A stretch of 64,000 nt of DNA from Zhengitettix transpicula (Eukaryota; Arthropoda; Insecta; Orthoptera; Tetrigidae): NCBI GenBank assembly GCA_037074705.1, contig CM073595.1, positions 22,966,501 through 23,030,500 on the forward strand, given 5' to 3'. Every line of letters begins with the position of its first letter. The stretch's first letter is position 1. Below are positions 13,201 to 25,144 of this stretch, one piece after another. The notes under the pieces were generated by a model that ran no database searches, had not been told where the DNA came from, and saw only the letters and a program-made list of their open reading frames with translations. Both the position numbers and the translations under genes were made by a program.

Positions 13201-16200
13201 GGATCTCCAAAATAATTTTACTCTAAAATCAATTCCAATGGACCATATCTGGCCACTCCTGCCAAAATTAGAGTTAGGCTTTGTTCAGCTCAACCTACCT
13301 GTGCAAGTCTGCATTTTCAAACCTGAAATTCTTGAACAAATATAGAAGTTAAATAACTGGCAATCACCAGGACATTTCAATCCAAATGGCAGTGACGGAC
13401 TGCTCACTACAAAGAAGGGAAGGGTTACTTCCAATTGAATTTTATATCTTAGAATTCTGTAATTATATAATTACTAGAATACTTGGAGTATTAAGTAGGG
13501 TGCAAGAGTCAAATGTATAAAAATAAATTTAATTTAAGACAGTTTTAATATATAAAATAAAAATTTTAAAATGTATCTTTTTTCAATTTAATTTTTGAGA
13601 AGCTGGGAGGGTGGAATGTAGCTTGCCAAGTACTTTATAAATGTGAAAGTAGCTCCCCAGAGTGGCAACTTTGGCAACACCTGTTCTAGAGGGTGTATAC
13701 TTTAAAAAGGCGAACTTTAACATCACACTTTCAAATTTGGTGTATTCCTAAAAGAAAGTCGATAAAGGAAACAATGAAAAAGGAAACGACAATAGAACAT
13801 GCCACAAAAGCTACACAATTTTATGTTGGAAAGACTTACCCTGAGACGCAATTTTGGAAAATAATCTTAGTCCTGAAAACAAAATATTTCCATCAGAACA
13901 TATTAAGTAAAGCTAAAGGAAAGCCACCACCAGAACCAGAAAAGAACAAGCAGTTAGAATGTCTACAATTGCAACTTATATATACATTCCATACTTTCCC
14001 AAATTATTACAGAAAATGTGTTGAATTATTGAGAATTGAAAAAAAAGACAATGTTCACTGGTCACAATATAATCAGAAGCAAAATTTCCAATATTAGACA
14101 AAGGTAACTACAAAAGGTCATTCCTTGACGAAGCTGAAAGCTGTACAAAGAAGATATTGGTAATGTGCAGGTCAAAGAAATCAAATGTTTAATTTTCAAG
14201 TATTTCACAAATCAGACTTAAAATTGCATACATTTCAAATATATATATATGGTAACAAACATAGCACCAAGAAAGGCTGTCAACCCAGTGTCCAGGTTGT
14301 TTTAGACATCTGGAAGCCCCTAATGCATTATGACAAAACTAAAGCCAGCCATAATAGACAACTCTAGAATGAACTGAATTTAGTAATTTATTTAATTAAG
14401 AATTGTTCAGGATCATGTTACATTCTCACATTCCTCACCTACTATAACAGTTTCTTGCTGATCAAAACATGGCTTATTTCCTTGGAAAGAGCACCAACAG
14501 ATTTTTTGGAGTATGTTGTTCTGCTCAACATAGCCAAACACCTACTAAATAACAATTTGATATCGATGAAGATGAAGCTAAAGAAAAGGATGGCTTACAA
14601 GACAAAGAGGATAGCAATGAAGTTTTTTATTATGAGAAAAATTTTATAATGTATATTCTGATTAACAACACTCAAATACAAGTAAAAATACGCACATTGG
14701 ATTTTCTGGAATAACTTTAAAATCAAGAAAAGGTGGAATTGGATAAGGAATGGTTGTTTTTTACATTTTTATTTAAAATTTAATATTACTTATATATAAA
14801 TCATTTGGATAGAGGAAAGAGAGACAGCAATACCTGAAATCAGTAGTTGGTCCAGTCTGGCATAGGTGCAAGTTCAAATTTCCAAGGGCCTGAGCCCCCT
14901 TCGTCAGGAAGAAAGATCTGAACTGCCTGCCGGACACGAATTTATATATTATATTTTATGGTGAAGTACCTAAGGCATATATGGAAGGGTGTGGCTAGTA
15001 TGCTCTGGTTGGAACCTACAACCATAACTTTAGCAAGACTATTATAAGCAGCACCTCACTAGAGGACTTGTCTCCATAGACTACATAAAACAACTTTTCT
15101 TATCAAGGTTGGAGGTTTTTCCTGGCAAAGTGCATGAATGAATCCTCTCGGGTTTCGAACTGGATTGTACATGTAATCAGTGATGTTTTGCCGACTGGCA
15201 CCGTTGTCTTCCTCAGGCTGAAGATGTACAACACGGAAACCGGTGAGCAACTCTTTTCTTAGAAAGTGACGGCTTTCCCATTGAATCTGTTCTAGATAAA
15301 AATCTCGGGTCTCAACGCAGGCCGTCGAAACGTCATTTTTCAATGAACATTTGGCCTGGGTTGAGACCCGAGAACTTTATCTAGAACTCTTTTCTTTTTC
15401 GAACCTCAACTCCTCATGGGGTCCTGAGTAAGAATTCTCCATGAACCCATCTTCTCCCTTTGTATCAATCATATGACCCAAATTGACCAATCTGTAGGGT
15501 CCTCTACATCCCCATTTGTTGCATTTCTGCCAAATATATCGCAATATTTCTGCCTCGTTGGATTTGCTAGCATCCCACTATCATTGAAAACCATGTCTTA
15601 GTTTTCTAAAACAAGCCTGGGTTTCCCCAAATGCAATATGCCCACCGTTTACTTTAAGACCCCGTTTTCTTAATCTAGGAGACTAACATCAACCAGGAAA
15701 TTGACCAATATACATAAAATAAATGAATGGTAATGTATAATTTGGCCTAATTAGCTGCGTGTATAAAGTTCCTGTCCAGTCCTGCTTTCAAAATATGAGA
15801 ACTTTTAATCCCTATTAATAATTTAAATTCAAGATATAAAATTTAAAAAGTTGAAAATAAATATATGGGCATACTTGTGACAATATAGCCTCCCATTTTT
15901 TCTTCTTTTAAACATTTAATTACTTTGATAAAGAGAATTTTGGGACAAGAGTAATTAAATACAAAAAGCCTGTCGGTGAAATCATCCTAATCATGCTAAA
16001 CTGTTGATGAACTATTGTAAGGTGGCAAAGTTACTCCCTAAAAAATCTTGTACATAGAATGATGTGTGGAGGTTGGCAACTGGAGAAGAGAGAAGAATGA
16101 TGTGTGGAAGTTGGCATTTCGAGAAGGGGGAAGAATGTTGTTTAAGGATGGAGTTGGAATTAGGAGAGGTTAGATGTATGACAAAGTGAAATAAAGCAGA

Positions 16201-19200
16201 GTACAGTGAATATAAATTAATCAATCCTGCAGTGATGTCAATAATTGCCAACGCTGAGGAGGATTCGAGTGACCACACGGGACATACAAAATTTTGTAAC
16301 ACATCACAATAACTAAAACTGAACAATATTAGACACTTTAATGATTGTGGTAATGTGCATAGTTTCAGATTGTTTGAAGAAATGGAATGGGTGAAAACCT
16401 CACGACAAAATCAGGAATTATTAACGAGCTTTTACAAATTTACTTTGCTCTTTTAAATAAATATTTGAATCAGTTATATTTTGTTCTTACACAAATCCAC
16501 TGTGCTATCCTGTTGTTGCAAGATCTGCACAACTGTGGCATCACATAAAATCTTACAGGGATCAATAATTCATTCAAAGCTGAACCACAACAAATGCTGT
16601 AGCTGTTATCCTGGAAAAATAGATGCTATGCCACCTGGAAACGTGGATAGTGCTAGTCATTTCGGGTACGGGGGAATTTAGTACCACTGCTGACTCCAGC
16701 GCAGCAAACCTGACATCAAGTTGAGGTCACATGTCATACTAAACAGTTACTAGACTGCCATGCACAGAAGCAGCTGAACATTGTTCACACTCCATTGTCA
16801 GCAGTGCTTGTTTTCCCCTTTTAGGTTCAATTCAATTGACTTTGAACATTTACCATACAGATTTTCAGTAGTTTCAAATTCTAACTAAACTAAGTCTTCA
16901 CAGACCATGAAGTTAATCAGAGGGTGCAAAATTATGGAAAATATTGGGACATGTAATGAATGATGGACTTCTTTTGTTTCATATGGACCTTCAATGATTT
17001 TCAAATATAGAATGTGACAAGGACCCAACTTTATCAACTAGCCACAAATTGAAATGGCTCCTCATGGAGGTGTTCCCAGAAAAGTTCTGGGAAGAACTGT
17101 TACTCAACTAAATCTATTTGGCACAGGTACCAGCTTTTTTATGCTTCCTACACGCCATATGACAAATTGACTGGACTGCAATGACGATAGTCAAATCCAA
17201 AAGGAAGCACGACGACAATATGACCAATTCCAACTGAAACAACACTTACAATTATTATTAAATTTGTTCATTACACACGTTCTGTTCTGCTTGCACAATT
17301 CAAATGCTTGTGCAAATTTACCCTACAAATGCTCCAGTATGCTTGTTAAAAAAATGGACGATTGTAAGTGTGGAGCCAGTTAAACACTTGTTCAAGCATA
17401 TCTGATCGTGAGGAGTCAAAGGAAAATTTTCCATGCTTGTACAAGAAAATTAATTAAGCATGCTTGTTAAGTTCAAAGTTACATGTGTAGCCACATTTAG
17501 TTGTTGCCACAAAATCTAAACATTTTAGAAGGGATATTATTATTTAAAAAAAACCTGTCCTGTCTCCATTAAAATATCTTCTGGTTTATAATCTGCAATT
17601 AGAAGAGAAAATGTAGTTTCCTTCCATAACTCGACAACTACACTATTAATTTCTGAACTTTTACTGCATATTTTGCAGTATAAGAGGTTATGGCTGTTCT
17701 TAAAGTGGCCAAACCATCAATTTGGTGTGGTGTAACATTCCACTCAAATTTCATTCCAGGCGCTTGTAAAATTTCTCCGGTGTGTAAGTACATTTCATGG
17801 CTAATGTTCACCTATCAACTAGTCATGATTACACAATGCGCTCAGTTGGACCAGGAAGAGGGAATGGAATATTAGAGGTACGGACTTAAACAGGGAGGTG
17901 TGGAAGAGGGGACAGTCTTGTACAACTTGTAAAACATTTTGTATCTAACAGGTAATTCCAAAATTGTTTAAAAGTATATTAAAAGAAATAGGTGGAATGG
18001 TATTATCAATAAGTACAACAGTGATAAATTACAATTATTAATAAGCATACCTGCGTTTTGGATACAGATTTAATAACCAATCCAAATACAGAAACATTAC
18101 ATATTCCAACAATGTAATTCACCATTCTCAGGAAAAAGACAGTGCATGTGTCAGTTTGGAACATAAAACTTAAGGCTTTCAGTACTGGGACTGATAGGAT
18201 ATATAATCCTGGTAGGGTAGTTATCTTTTTGTTCCACTGAAAGGAAACATTACCATAATTAATTATACACCAACTTCCTGCATAAATTTTATTAGGGTAT
18301 TATAAAAACCATCCACATTTAAATTTATTATGTTTATAATGGAAATTGCCAAACAAGGTTTAAATAGTTATGACTTACATATTAGCAGATAAATGATTAA
18401 GATTCAGGGTAATTTAATTTCACAAAGATTTCTTGATACTTCTAGTCCTAAAATTAAGATTATTTTAACATATATAAAAAAATTTCAGTATCTTCAGTAA
18501 AAAAACTCTGTAGCTTTCAGCCTCTCACCAGGCACCATTTATCAGGATATATCTGTAACCGTACTAATATTTAGGTGTTATTTACCATGTCAACAAGGTC
18601 AGTACATTGAAGTGTACAACTCTACTGTCATGATTTAAGAATAGATTATACGTGGCAGTAGAGTAGTAGACTTAAATGTACTGACCTTGACACTGTGGTA
18701 AATAACACCTAAATATTTGTATAGGTTACAGATATATAATGTAGAATAGGGCCTGGTAAGAGGCTCTGAATGCTAAAGACTGTGAAGATTGAAAATAAAA
18801 ACAAGTTGCATTGAGTAAATAACCAAAAAATCAAAAATTCTTTTATTGTGACTGTAAAATATTATTCTTAACAAATATTAAATTATATTTACACAGTCAA
18901 TTCATACTATGCAGTAAGAGTACTTTTGTTCGGGTTTTCCGTTGCACAAGTAACAGTAAAAAAAACTCAGTATGTCTTTAGGGCAAAGCTATGAATAATA
19001 GTCCTAGCAGATCTTAAAATAATTAACTTCCTTTATCTAGTCTATTCAACAGAAATGGCTATCAAGGTTTTCACACAGTGTAACACATCAATCTTGGTAA
19101 CTCTGTCTCTGGAAATATAGAATTAAGTAACTTTATTGAGATCTCAGACTTGTGTGTACAGATCTGATTGCTATTTTCTCTTCCCTAAAGACAAATTGAA

Positions 19201-19682
19201 TTTTTTATGCTTTGAAACGTTTGATTTCTTTCTTTCCCCCTTCGACGATAGAAAAACCTAATACTCTTAATACACCATTGTCAAAATTTGAATCCAATAC
19301 TATCTATATAACAAATACGTCTTCATAATTATGCTAAAATATAATAAATATTATCGTTATTTGAGACATGCGTAATATACGCCACAGACGGTTGAAGACA
19401 AACATACATTAAAAGTATTAAATTCAATACACAACTAACGACGTATTTGCCCAACAAATATAAAACAAAAATAACAAATATGAAACATACTTCATTGTAG
19501 TAACCACGGCAATAATTCACGCCCATGTCGACGTGGAAAACTTCATCCACCAGATAACCAGGGTGGAAGTCAGATATCCATCTGAAGACGAAATAAGATC
19601 CTAAAAAGTAGAAGGCGACTAAAATACGTGTATACAAAGGAATGATATACATCCCAATCTTTTTCAATACATCAAGCATCAT
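6127..19682 (-). CDS. ALG10: ALG10 copy 1, alpha-1,2-glucosyltransferase (5 exons)
   Basis: Predicted ER multi-pass enzyme (GT59) that transfers the third, terminal glucose from dolichyl-P-glucose to the dolichol-linked N-glycan precursor. Exons on the minus strand: 19682-19491, 18236-18051, 11466-11289, 7167-7016, 6849-6127. All introns are GT/AG (donors gtatgt, gtatgc, gtaata, gtatgt). Joined length is 476 aa plus stop, close to the roughly 470-aa family norm. Motifs in order: VDEVFH in the first luminal loop, ITTLPGLY at the start of exon 2, FFYYTEP in exon 3, RQTNVVW in exon 4, then GIVVGD, LLADNRHY, FYVWKR, EFRYFILPY and a C-terminus ending RFLW in exon 5. The start is one of two adjacent ATGs (19682 or 19679). 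Introns 2 and 3 (6.6 and 4.1 kb) hold transposon remnants. The Drosophila orthologue would be xit. Function is inferred from family motifs. Confidence 0.95.
7016..7167 (-). CDS. ALG10: ALG10-1 exon 4
   Basis: 152 bp after a tatttttag acceptor. It carries IRQTNVVWV, the family RQTN(I/V)xW motif, followed by a hydrophilic linker. It ends ATTATAAAG before donor gtatgtgc, phase 0. Confidence 0.93.
7860..9300 (+). mobile_element. Degenerate non-LTR retrotransposon in ALG10-1 intron 3
   Basis: Around 7975-8080 one frame reads IQCSSCSNWFHLGC and, after a stop and an acidic stretch, WKCDSC. This is a PHD-type zinc finger as found in ORF1 or the ORF1-like part of several LINE families. Around 9015-9200 another frame shows SVPQRRVICPSLWL, TGIYSKHKLFEDNLIIYY, a decayed RT palm with the ADD box lost. 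Stops are frequent. The middle part is unrecognised, so it may be two separate scraps. Confidence 0.6.
8806..8900 (+). mobile_element. tRNA-derived SINE head
   Basis: The Pol III A box-like tagctcagatga (8810-8821) is followed by the B box-like ggttttgattcc (8842-8853). This looks like a decayed tRNA promoter, not a tRNA gene: no acceptor stem closes and A-to-B spacing is short. It lies inside ALG10-1 intron 3. Confidence 0.45.
10173..10212. repeat. (CA)n(TA)n microsatellite
   Basis: acacacacacac followed by tatatata. Lies in ALG10-1 intron 3. Confidence 0.95.
10456..10480 (+). repeat. (AAGGG)5 repeat, G-quadruplex-capable
   Basis: Five tandem AAGGG units give five GGG runs with 2-nt loops on the plus strand, which is the template strand of ALG10-1. 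A separate poly-G run lies at about 10649-10666. Confidence 0.9.
11289..11466 (-). CDS. ALG10: ALG10-1 exon 3
   Basis: 178 bp after a tttgtttcag acceptor. It encodes a transmembrane segment with the family motif FFYYTEP (human has a very similar phrase) and ends GCTTGTGCAG with donor gtaatatt, phase 1. The split glycine codon is completed by exon 4. Confidence 0.93.
12281..13683. mobile_element. hAT DNA transposon, degenerate, with 8-bp target duplication
   Basis: Ends are cagtggtcaccaaact at the left and, reversed, caggtgttgccaaagt at the right, imperfect hAT-style terminal inverted repeats. The 8-bp direct duplication TTCTAGAG flanks both sides exactly (12273-12280 and 13684-13691). Internal frames are broken, but near 13287-13345 the plus strand reads STYLCKSAFSNLKFLNKYRS, the C-terminal dimerisation motif of ZBED/GTF2I-like hAT transposases. 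It sits in ALG10-1 intron 2. Confidence 0.9.
13268..13400 (+). pseudogene. hAT transposase dimerisation-domain remnant
   Basis: SSTYLCKSAFSNLKFLNKYRS followed by a stop corresponds to the conserved (S/T)Y(L/V)CExxFSxLKxxKxxxR region at the end of hAT transposases. The remaining transposase cannot be read in one frame. Confidence 0.7.
15289..15387. repeat. Short foldback repeat
   Basis: Arms 15289-15323 and 15352-15387 are near-perfect reverse complements (gttctagataaa...ctcgggtctcaac against gttgagacccgag...tttatctagaac) with a spacer of about 28 bp. It lies within ALG10-1 intron 2. Confidence 0.85.
18051..18236 (-). CDS. ALG10: ALG10-1 exon 2
   Basis: The 62 codons start directly at TGG after a cag acceptor. 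They read WNKKITTLPGLY, equivalent to the WDPMITTLPGLY region of the family, followed by membrane segments. The exon ends at CAG before donor gtatgc. Phase 0 on both sides. Confidence 0.93.
18505..18785. repeat. Foldback repeat in ALG10-1 intron 1
   Basis: Left arm 18505-18632 and right arm 18651-18785 are reverse complements with scattered mismatches (shared core atatttaggtgttatttacc and aaggtcagtacatt). The spacer is about 18 bp. It could be a foldback MITE or a hairpin formed by inverted duplication. Confidence 0.88.
19491..19682 (-). CDS. ALG10: ALG10-1 exon 1
   Basis: The 64 codons begin MMLDVLKKIG and include a first hydrophobic segment followed by the luminal YLVDEVFH motif. The Asp-Glu pair here corresponds to the acidic pair expected in the first luminal loop of GT-C enzymes. 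The exon ends after an in-frame GAA, followed by donor gtatgt at 19490, phase 0. The open frame continues upstream to 19712 only from a TTG, so the ATG at 19682 is preferred. Confidence 0.92.
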
Positions 19683-19712
19683 CGTTAAGTCTACCGAATA
19701 ATCACAATACAA

Positions 19713-21779
19713 GTACGTGTCTGGTAAATGAAAGATATATACACTTCACCAAAGATAATATAGATTGTTAGACTACCTCAAAGATTATATATCATACGAT
19801 TATATCAAATAGGTTTCTAAATGTGGAATGTGTTAACAAATTAGATAGTATCGTATGAAGCCTAAAACGGATTTTGGTTAATATTAAGAATAAATATATT
19901 TTATATAATATTTAAGTCGTATAATGAACTCTTAAAAATGTTTCTTAAAAAGTTTATACTCTTTTCAAAATACGTTATTATCACTTTTACATTAAAATAT
20001 TAATTTCAAACGAGCTATTGGAGAACCATAACTTTAATATTATTCAATGATGCATTGACAAACGAAGAATATATGAAGACATCCAAGAATTCACAGTCAA
20101 ATATATAGCTAATCCATAAATAGTATATAGAATTAATACAGAGTGTTTATAGACGAAGGACGACTTATGAGATCAGAATATATAACGGTGTAACAGAGAA
20201 AATATTTAAGAAAGTTAAATCACTCAGAATTGCGCCATAATAAACTGAATAATATAATTGGATTTATACGTGAAATAGTTCTAGAACTTCATTTTAAAGT
20301 CCGTAATTCAGACTGTCGTTGAAGTGCGTTTTAATCTTTATATCGGAAAGACACTTAACTCTCGAAGGCAAGCCGAATCAGTATGCATAATAAAGAAATT
20401 ATTTCCTATTATAGTAGAGTTGTTCACTTTGAATTCAAGTCTTCAACGAAGGTATGTCAAGAAGAATGTTTATAACTGGAATTGGGAAGTGCTTATTTAA
20501 GTTTATAAACACCATACAGCAAATATATGCATTGATATTGGATCATTTTGATAATGTTATTATTAAGTAAAAGAATAAATAGTTATAAAATAAGAATATT
20601 TATTGTTCCCAAAAAACCTTTACTCACACGGGAGACATATTAACATTCATAGGGGGAGTTTTAACAAACCACTAATCGTCGTCCAGAAACCAAGAACTCG
20701 TGCACACAACGCTGTGGCCTAGATTTGATTAAATCAATTTATAGAAAGACCAGGTTTTATGTCATTTCGGTCTGCATTTCATCATATTTTATTTATTATC
20801 AATAAACTCCATAAGGTTAATATAAATTAACAATTGCGCATTTAAATTAAACCATTTTACTATAAAAGTAGTACTCTCAATGTCATGTTATTAAACATAT
20901 ATGATAATGGAAAGTTATTAACGAAAAAGAAAACAATTAACCTAAGAATACAATACGTTAATTTATTTTATTTGCAGTGGCGTTAAGCCACTTAATGACG
21001 TCATCTGTTTGTCCAAATACCATAAGGCAAAAGATTCCAATATTTTATTTAATATGTTCTTACCAATGAGAATATCTAAAAACTTTTTGCTAGTATACGC
21101 AATCAATTTTTTCTATATTTGGATATGGATAACAATATTGGTGCAGGTATTACGTCTAAAGCTGTGTTGTATTTTTTTTTTTTAAAAAAACTGACTATTT
21201 TTGCCCCATAACCTAGACGTTTTAAAAACATTTGGGAAAACAAGGTGCTAGGGCATTTCGTCTAAGTTATTCCATGTTGGGTAAAAAATATAAATATAAC
21301 AACAATATCAACTTGTAAAATTTCAACTGAAATAAAATTTGTTTTATTAAATTAGTTTTGTTATATTTTAAATTCATGTTTTCCTTTAAATCATATTATT
21401 TTTAACTTTCAATTTGTTTATAACAAATTTTTTTCTCCAATGTGGGCATGTCTTCATTTAAAGTTAAAAATCATTTAATATTGGTTATTACAAAATTGGC
21501 ACCTCAACATAAGGCTTATTTTCATTTAAAATCTAATTAAATAAATTAGTAAATAATTTTGATTATTACAATATATATAATAAATAATGGTGTTTGTAAA
21601 ATTGAGCCTTCAGGCACTCTATACTGTAAAAGTCTTCTGCCTGATCTTACTTTGGTTACGTTGTTGCTTATACTTTATATTTTTCCATAGGGGACACACA
21701 TATATTCATTTTAATATGTAGAGAGATAATGTATCGTATCCTGCATCAAAACTATACAGCAAAATACTGAATATACCGT
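19713..21779. other. AT-rich 5' flank of ALG10-1
   Basis: Presumed to hold the ALG10-1 promoter (minus strand, just above 19682). No TATA box or initiator could be assigned with confidence and no other gene is seen. Confidence 0.4.
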
Positions 21780-23340
21780 ATCATTTAAAAAAGGGATGAC
21801 TTTAAATACCTTTTAACATAAGTGAATTACTTAATTCAAGATAAATACTGTATCCTCAATAAGCACATGGATAATTACTTAAAATATTACTCTACCTACC
21901 TTTATTAACATTCTGTGTGAACACTAGTGGCGATAACCCTTTCGTTTCAACTACTTTTCTTAAACACAGCCTCTAATGACATACTGTCTTCTTCTCAAAC
22001 GTCAATTCCACGTTTGAATACCTGTACAAATACTTTAGTAAAGGTGACCAATATCTGATATCGTAAGCATTTTTAAATAAAGTTTTCTATTCCTTAATGC
22101 CTCAATTTTTACTTTAATACTATTGATGCACTCCGTACAATAGATGTAATGATATATTCGGATCTATTGAATATGAATATGTACAGTAATAAATATTTAT
22201 GGTTAACATTGTTTTATTTGTAAAAGTTCTTTTAACTTGCAGACATTAAAAACTATTTTATTCTAGTTCATGTCAAATCTTTTCTACACATGTTGAGGAA
22301 TGCAGATTTCTGGCCATGACTATCATTGGCCTTGAGGCTTTACTTGAGGTTAGATCTATAGTTGTGTTAAAATGTTAATATTTGTAATCTTCACAAATAA
22401 CACTCAAATGCACAAGACACTATTCTTCTTAAAAAAATATTGAGATAGCTGCAATGAACAAAATATTAATGTCTACGCAAGAATTGTATTGTGGCTCGTA
22501 TAAACAGAGAATTTCTTTGGAACTGGATTTAGGAGAACCTGATTCGATTACCACAATGAACCCAAATTAGACAACTGTGATGTGTCAGCTACCACAGAAA
22601 CAAGCAATAATTTTTACTAAAATACATTAACCATTAAAGAATTTCTATGGACTTAATAAGGATCAGACAAATGTATAAATTCCATAAATAAATCATACTC
22701 ACTATTGTTGGGCTTCACAAATAATTCATACTTCTTTATGTTTACACAGCAAAATGCCAATAATATTTGTCGAAAATCAGTATTTGGTGAAACCTCCACG
22801 TGATTCTATACAACGTGCCAAGGGATGAAACAGAATTGTGCTGTTGTCTGACGAAGAGAATTCCTCTACCTACATAAAGAAAGTTATGGACTTAAATCCA
22901 CAGGGATGTGTAGTTACCTCAGTATTGTTTCTAATATTCAATAATGATTTACCAAATGGTATTAATTCTAAGATCCAACTTTTAGCAGATGACTGTATAA
23001 TCCACAGGGAAATAAATGATGACCAAAATGACTTATGTATTAGCTCGAGGACCAGTTTCATCAGTTGTGGGCCTGGGTTTCTCGGGAGACTGCCCAACTG
23101 AAACAGCGCCAGACTTTGGTTCTCATAAATTAAATTAGATGTTTGTCTTAGAATTCTGTAATCGTTCTAATATTCCCAGAATCACCAATTAGTATGTTAT
23201 ATAATTTTGATCTTTTACAAAAAATATCTGATTTCTATTGTCATACCATCAACACAATTAAAAAGGAATAATTCTTCTGCTTTAATAGATGTGGACTTCT
23301 TTATGTTTGATCGAACGGCTAATGATAAGTACTCCTATTA
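21780..23340. repeat. Diverged copy of the tandem-unit repeat block
   Basis: Aligns with 28117-29960 and 34427-36270 (for example cctcaataagcacatggata, gaggctttacttgaggttag and gctgttgtctgacgaagaga). It lacks a segment of about 590 bp that the other two have at 28331-28925. The right end (23150-23340) also matches 34171-34360 and 27903-28030. It contains a LINE RT fragment at 22838-23101. Confidence 0.8.
22838..23101 (+). pseudogene. LINE reverse transcriptase fragment
   Basis: The translated frame shows the RT palm signature in degraded form: NPQGCVVTSVLFLIF (from PQGSVLGPLLFL-type), NDLPNGINSKI and LLADDCII, in which the catalytic Asp pair of the usual FADD is still present. Only about 60 residues are recognisable. 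It is a dead fragment of a non-LTR retrotransposon inside the repeat block. Confidence 0.75.
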
Positions 23341-23357
23341 TTATTTTCAAGTTTAAG

Positions 23358-23596
23358 TGTGGCTACTGTCAGTCACAGAGCAAACGCAATTGATTCAGCG
23401 AGATTACATCGCAGATGACGTCATCATAGCGTAGCGTAGTAACATATAAAATAACAAACTTCTGTACAGAGAGTCTTAATCTTTATGCTCGTCCGATCGA
23501 ATCAGAACTTATACTTGAGTGCTATAAACTTATTTTAATTAATATTTAATAGTTTGAGTTCGACTTATTATTCATTTTATGTTGTTGACCTCCACA
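23358..23596 (+). repeat. 5' LTR of the gypsy element
   Basis: Begins TGTGGCTACTGTCAG and probably ends CCACA directly before ttggtgacc. It contains a TGACGTCA palindrome (CRE-like) and the TATA-like stretches catataaaat and gctataaact. The first 217 bp align with the 3' LTR. Confidence 0.85.
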
Positions 23597-23615
23597 TTGG
23601 TGACCGCCGACGTGA
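23597..23615 (+). other. Primer-binding-site-like sequence
   Basis: ttggtgaccgccgacgtga immediately follows the 5' LTR, the place and style of the tRNA primer site in many arthropod gypsy elements. The matching tRNA was not determined. Confidence 0.6.
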
Positions 23616-23685
23616 TTTCATAATGGAATTGTAATTTAATTACATAAAGTAGAAAGTACGCATATTTTACGAAGTGAAATACACA

Positions 23686-23964
23686 ATGGCAGATAATGAA
23701 GATTTGCAGGGAGCACCACCTAATGTGCCACCGCAAATGGAGCAGATTAACGAGAGCGGCACTTGGAATGTAGGCGCTGTAGAGCTAATTAAATTTACCA
23801 CTTTTTGGACATCTAACCCCACCAAATGGTTCGTCGTGGTAGAAGCTGCCTTCACCCTCCGGAACATTACTTCGGACGTCAAGAAATTTCAACATGTTCT
23901 GGTCAGCCTGGACGATTTGACATTAGACGCAGTGGGTGACATCATCACCTTCTGGTTCGAATAA
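23686..23964 (+). pseudogene. gypsy gag, N-terminal fragment
   Basis: Starts at ATG 23686 (MADNEDLQ) and runs 92 codons to a stop. The phrase FWTSNPTKWFVVVEAAF resembles the capsid start of arthropod gypsy Gag proteins. The rest of gag (23965-24600) is out of frame. It still contains a degraded zinc-finger-like phrase, CWYHNKYGSNARSC, near 24471-24512, typical of this lineage. Confidence 0.75.
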
Positions 23965-24629
23965 GTAAAATGCCCTCAAACAACGCATCGTGAACGTTTT
24001 CGGAGAGTCGGATGAGAAACGTTTGCGCCGCCTGTTACGGGGGACATGTAGCTGTAGAAGGTAGGCTTTCTATTATGTGACAACGTATGCGGAACCTAGC
24101 AGGTGGCCAGTGTAGCGAACAAGTTTTGCGCACACTTTTCTTCGAACAATTACTGGACACGATACGTAATATCCTTGTTGCACACGAATAGCAGGGTTTG
24201 ACAATATTAGCAGCGCAGGCAGACAGGATTCATGAGATTCTGCAACCACAAATAGATGCAGTTTTACAGAGCGCCCGGGATAGAACGATGTGGGAATGCG
24301 TTACTTCCACACATTGACATAATAACCAATTTAACAAAGACTATGCAGAGTCTGTTGATCGCGTCAGCTCAAGCACGTTTCGAGTAATTCTTCAAATAGC
24401 CAGCACAGGTACAGTCGTAACCGTTCATCCTCGTGTTGTAAAAGAGTTAGCGTTAGTGTTCCTCCAGCGAATTGTTGGTACCACAATAAGTATGGTTCCA
24501 ACGCGCGTAGTTGTATAGCCTTATGTGATTGGGAGGAGAAAATGAAGAACCAGGAAAACTGAAGGAATCGCCATTGGTTAAAGCAGTCGACGGCGATATT
24601 CCCACAACAAACCGCTAAAGTATTTTTGA

Positions 24630-25140
24630 CAGTAATAACGGTATACGTTTTTTGATTGATACCGGCGCGGATGTTTCAGTGATTCCCAAATTCATGTTCC
24701 CAGGATTTAACAATGAGTCTGCATTAAAGTTGCATGCAGCTAATGGTGCGATCATTAGGACGTTTGGCATAAAGACATTGGAACTGAACATCGGCTTACG
24801 TCGCAGTTTTCTTTGGAGATTCCTCGTTGCTGAGGTAGATAAGGCCATAATTGGAGAAGATTTTCTACACCATTATAATTTGTTGGTTGATCTGCGGGCT
24901 AGAAAATTACATGACAGACTAACCACTTTGTCGATTGATGCCCATGTCAGAAGATATTTTGAACATTCTATTAGTACAATAGCTTCAGACACGAATGCAT
25001 ACATGCGGTTGTTAAGAAATTATCGCGAAGTAACAACCCCACTCCATTTTGGGTCGGTGAAACATCATAAGGTTTACCACCATTTAACTAACGGAAGGTC
25101 CACCAATTCACCACCGTGCGCGACGTCTTCCACCAGATAA
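24630..25140 (+). pseudogene. gypsy pol: aspartic protease region
   Basis: The frame carries LIDTGADVSVIP, the retropepsin active-site motif, at about 24652-24687, followed by a typical IIGEDFLHHYNLLVDL. The frame closes at 25140, before RT. The catalytic Asp-Thr-Gly is intact although the polyprotein is broken. Confidence 0.85.
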
Positions 25141-25144
25141 GTTA

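Noticed and set aside
13693..14097. 134-codon open frame right after the hAT element
   Set aside because: Starts at GTG, lies in an ALG10-1 intron, no motif seen; long open frames can occur by chance here.
15059..15343. 94-codon minus-strand open frame over the short foldback
   Set aside because: It overlaps the inverted repeat and has no ATG-supported, recognisable domain.
16012..16326. 104-codon minus-strand open frame in ALG10-1 intron 2
   Set aside because: Faint LINE-tail flavour but no diagnostic RT motif; not enough to call.
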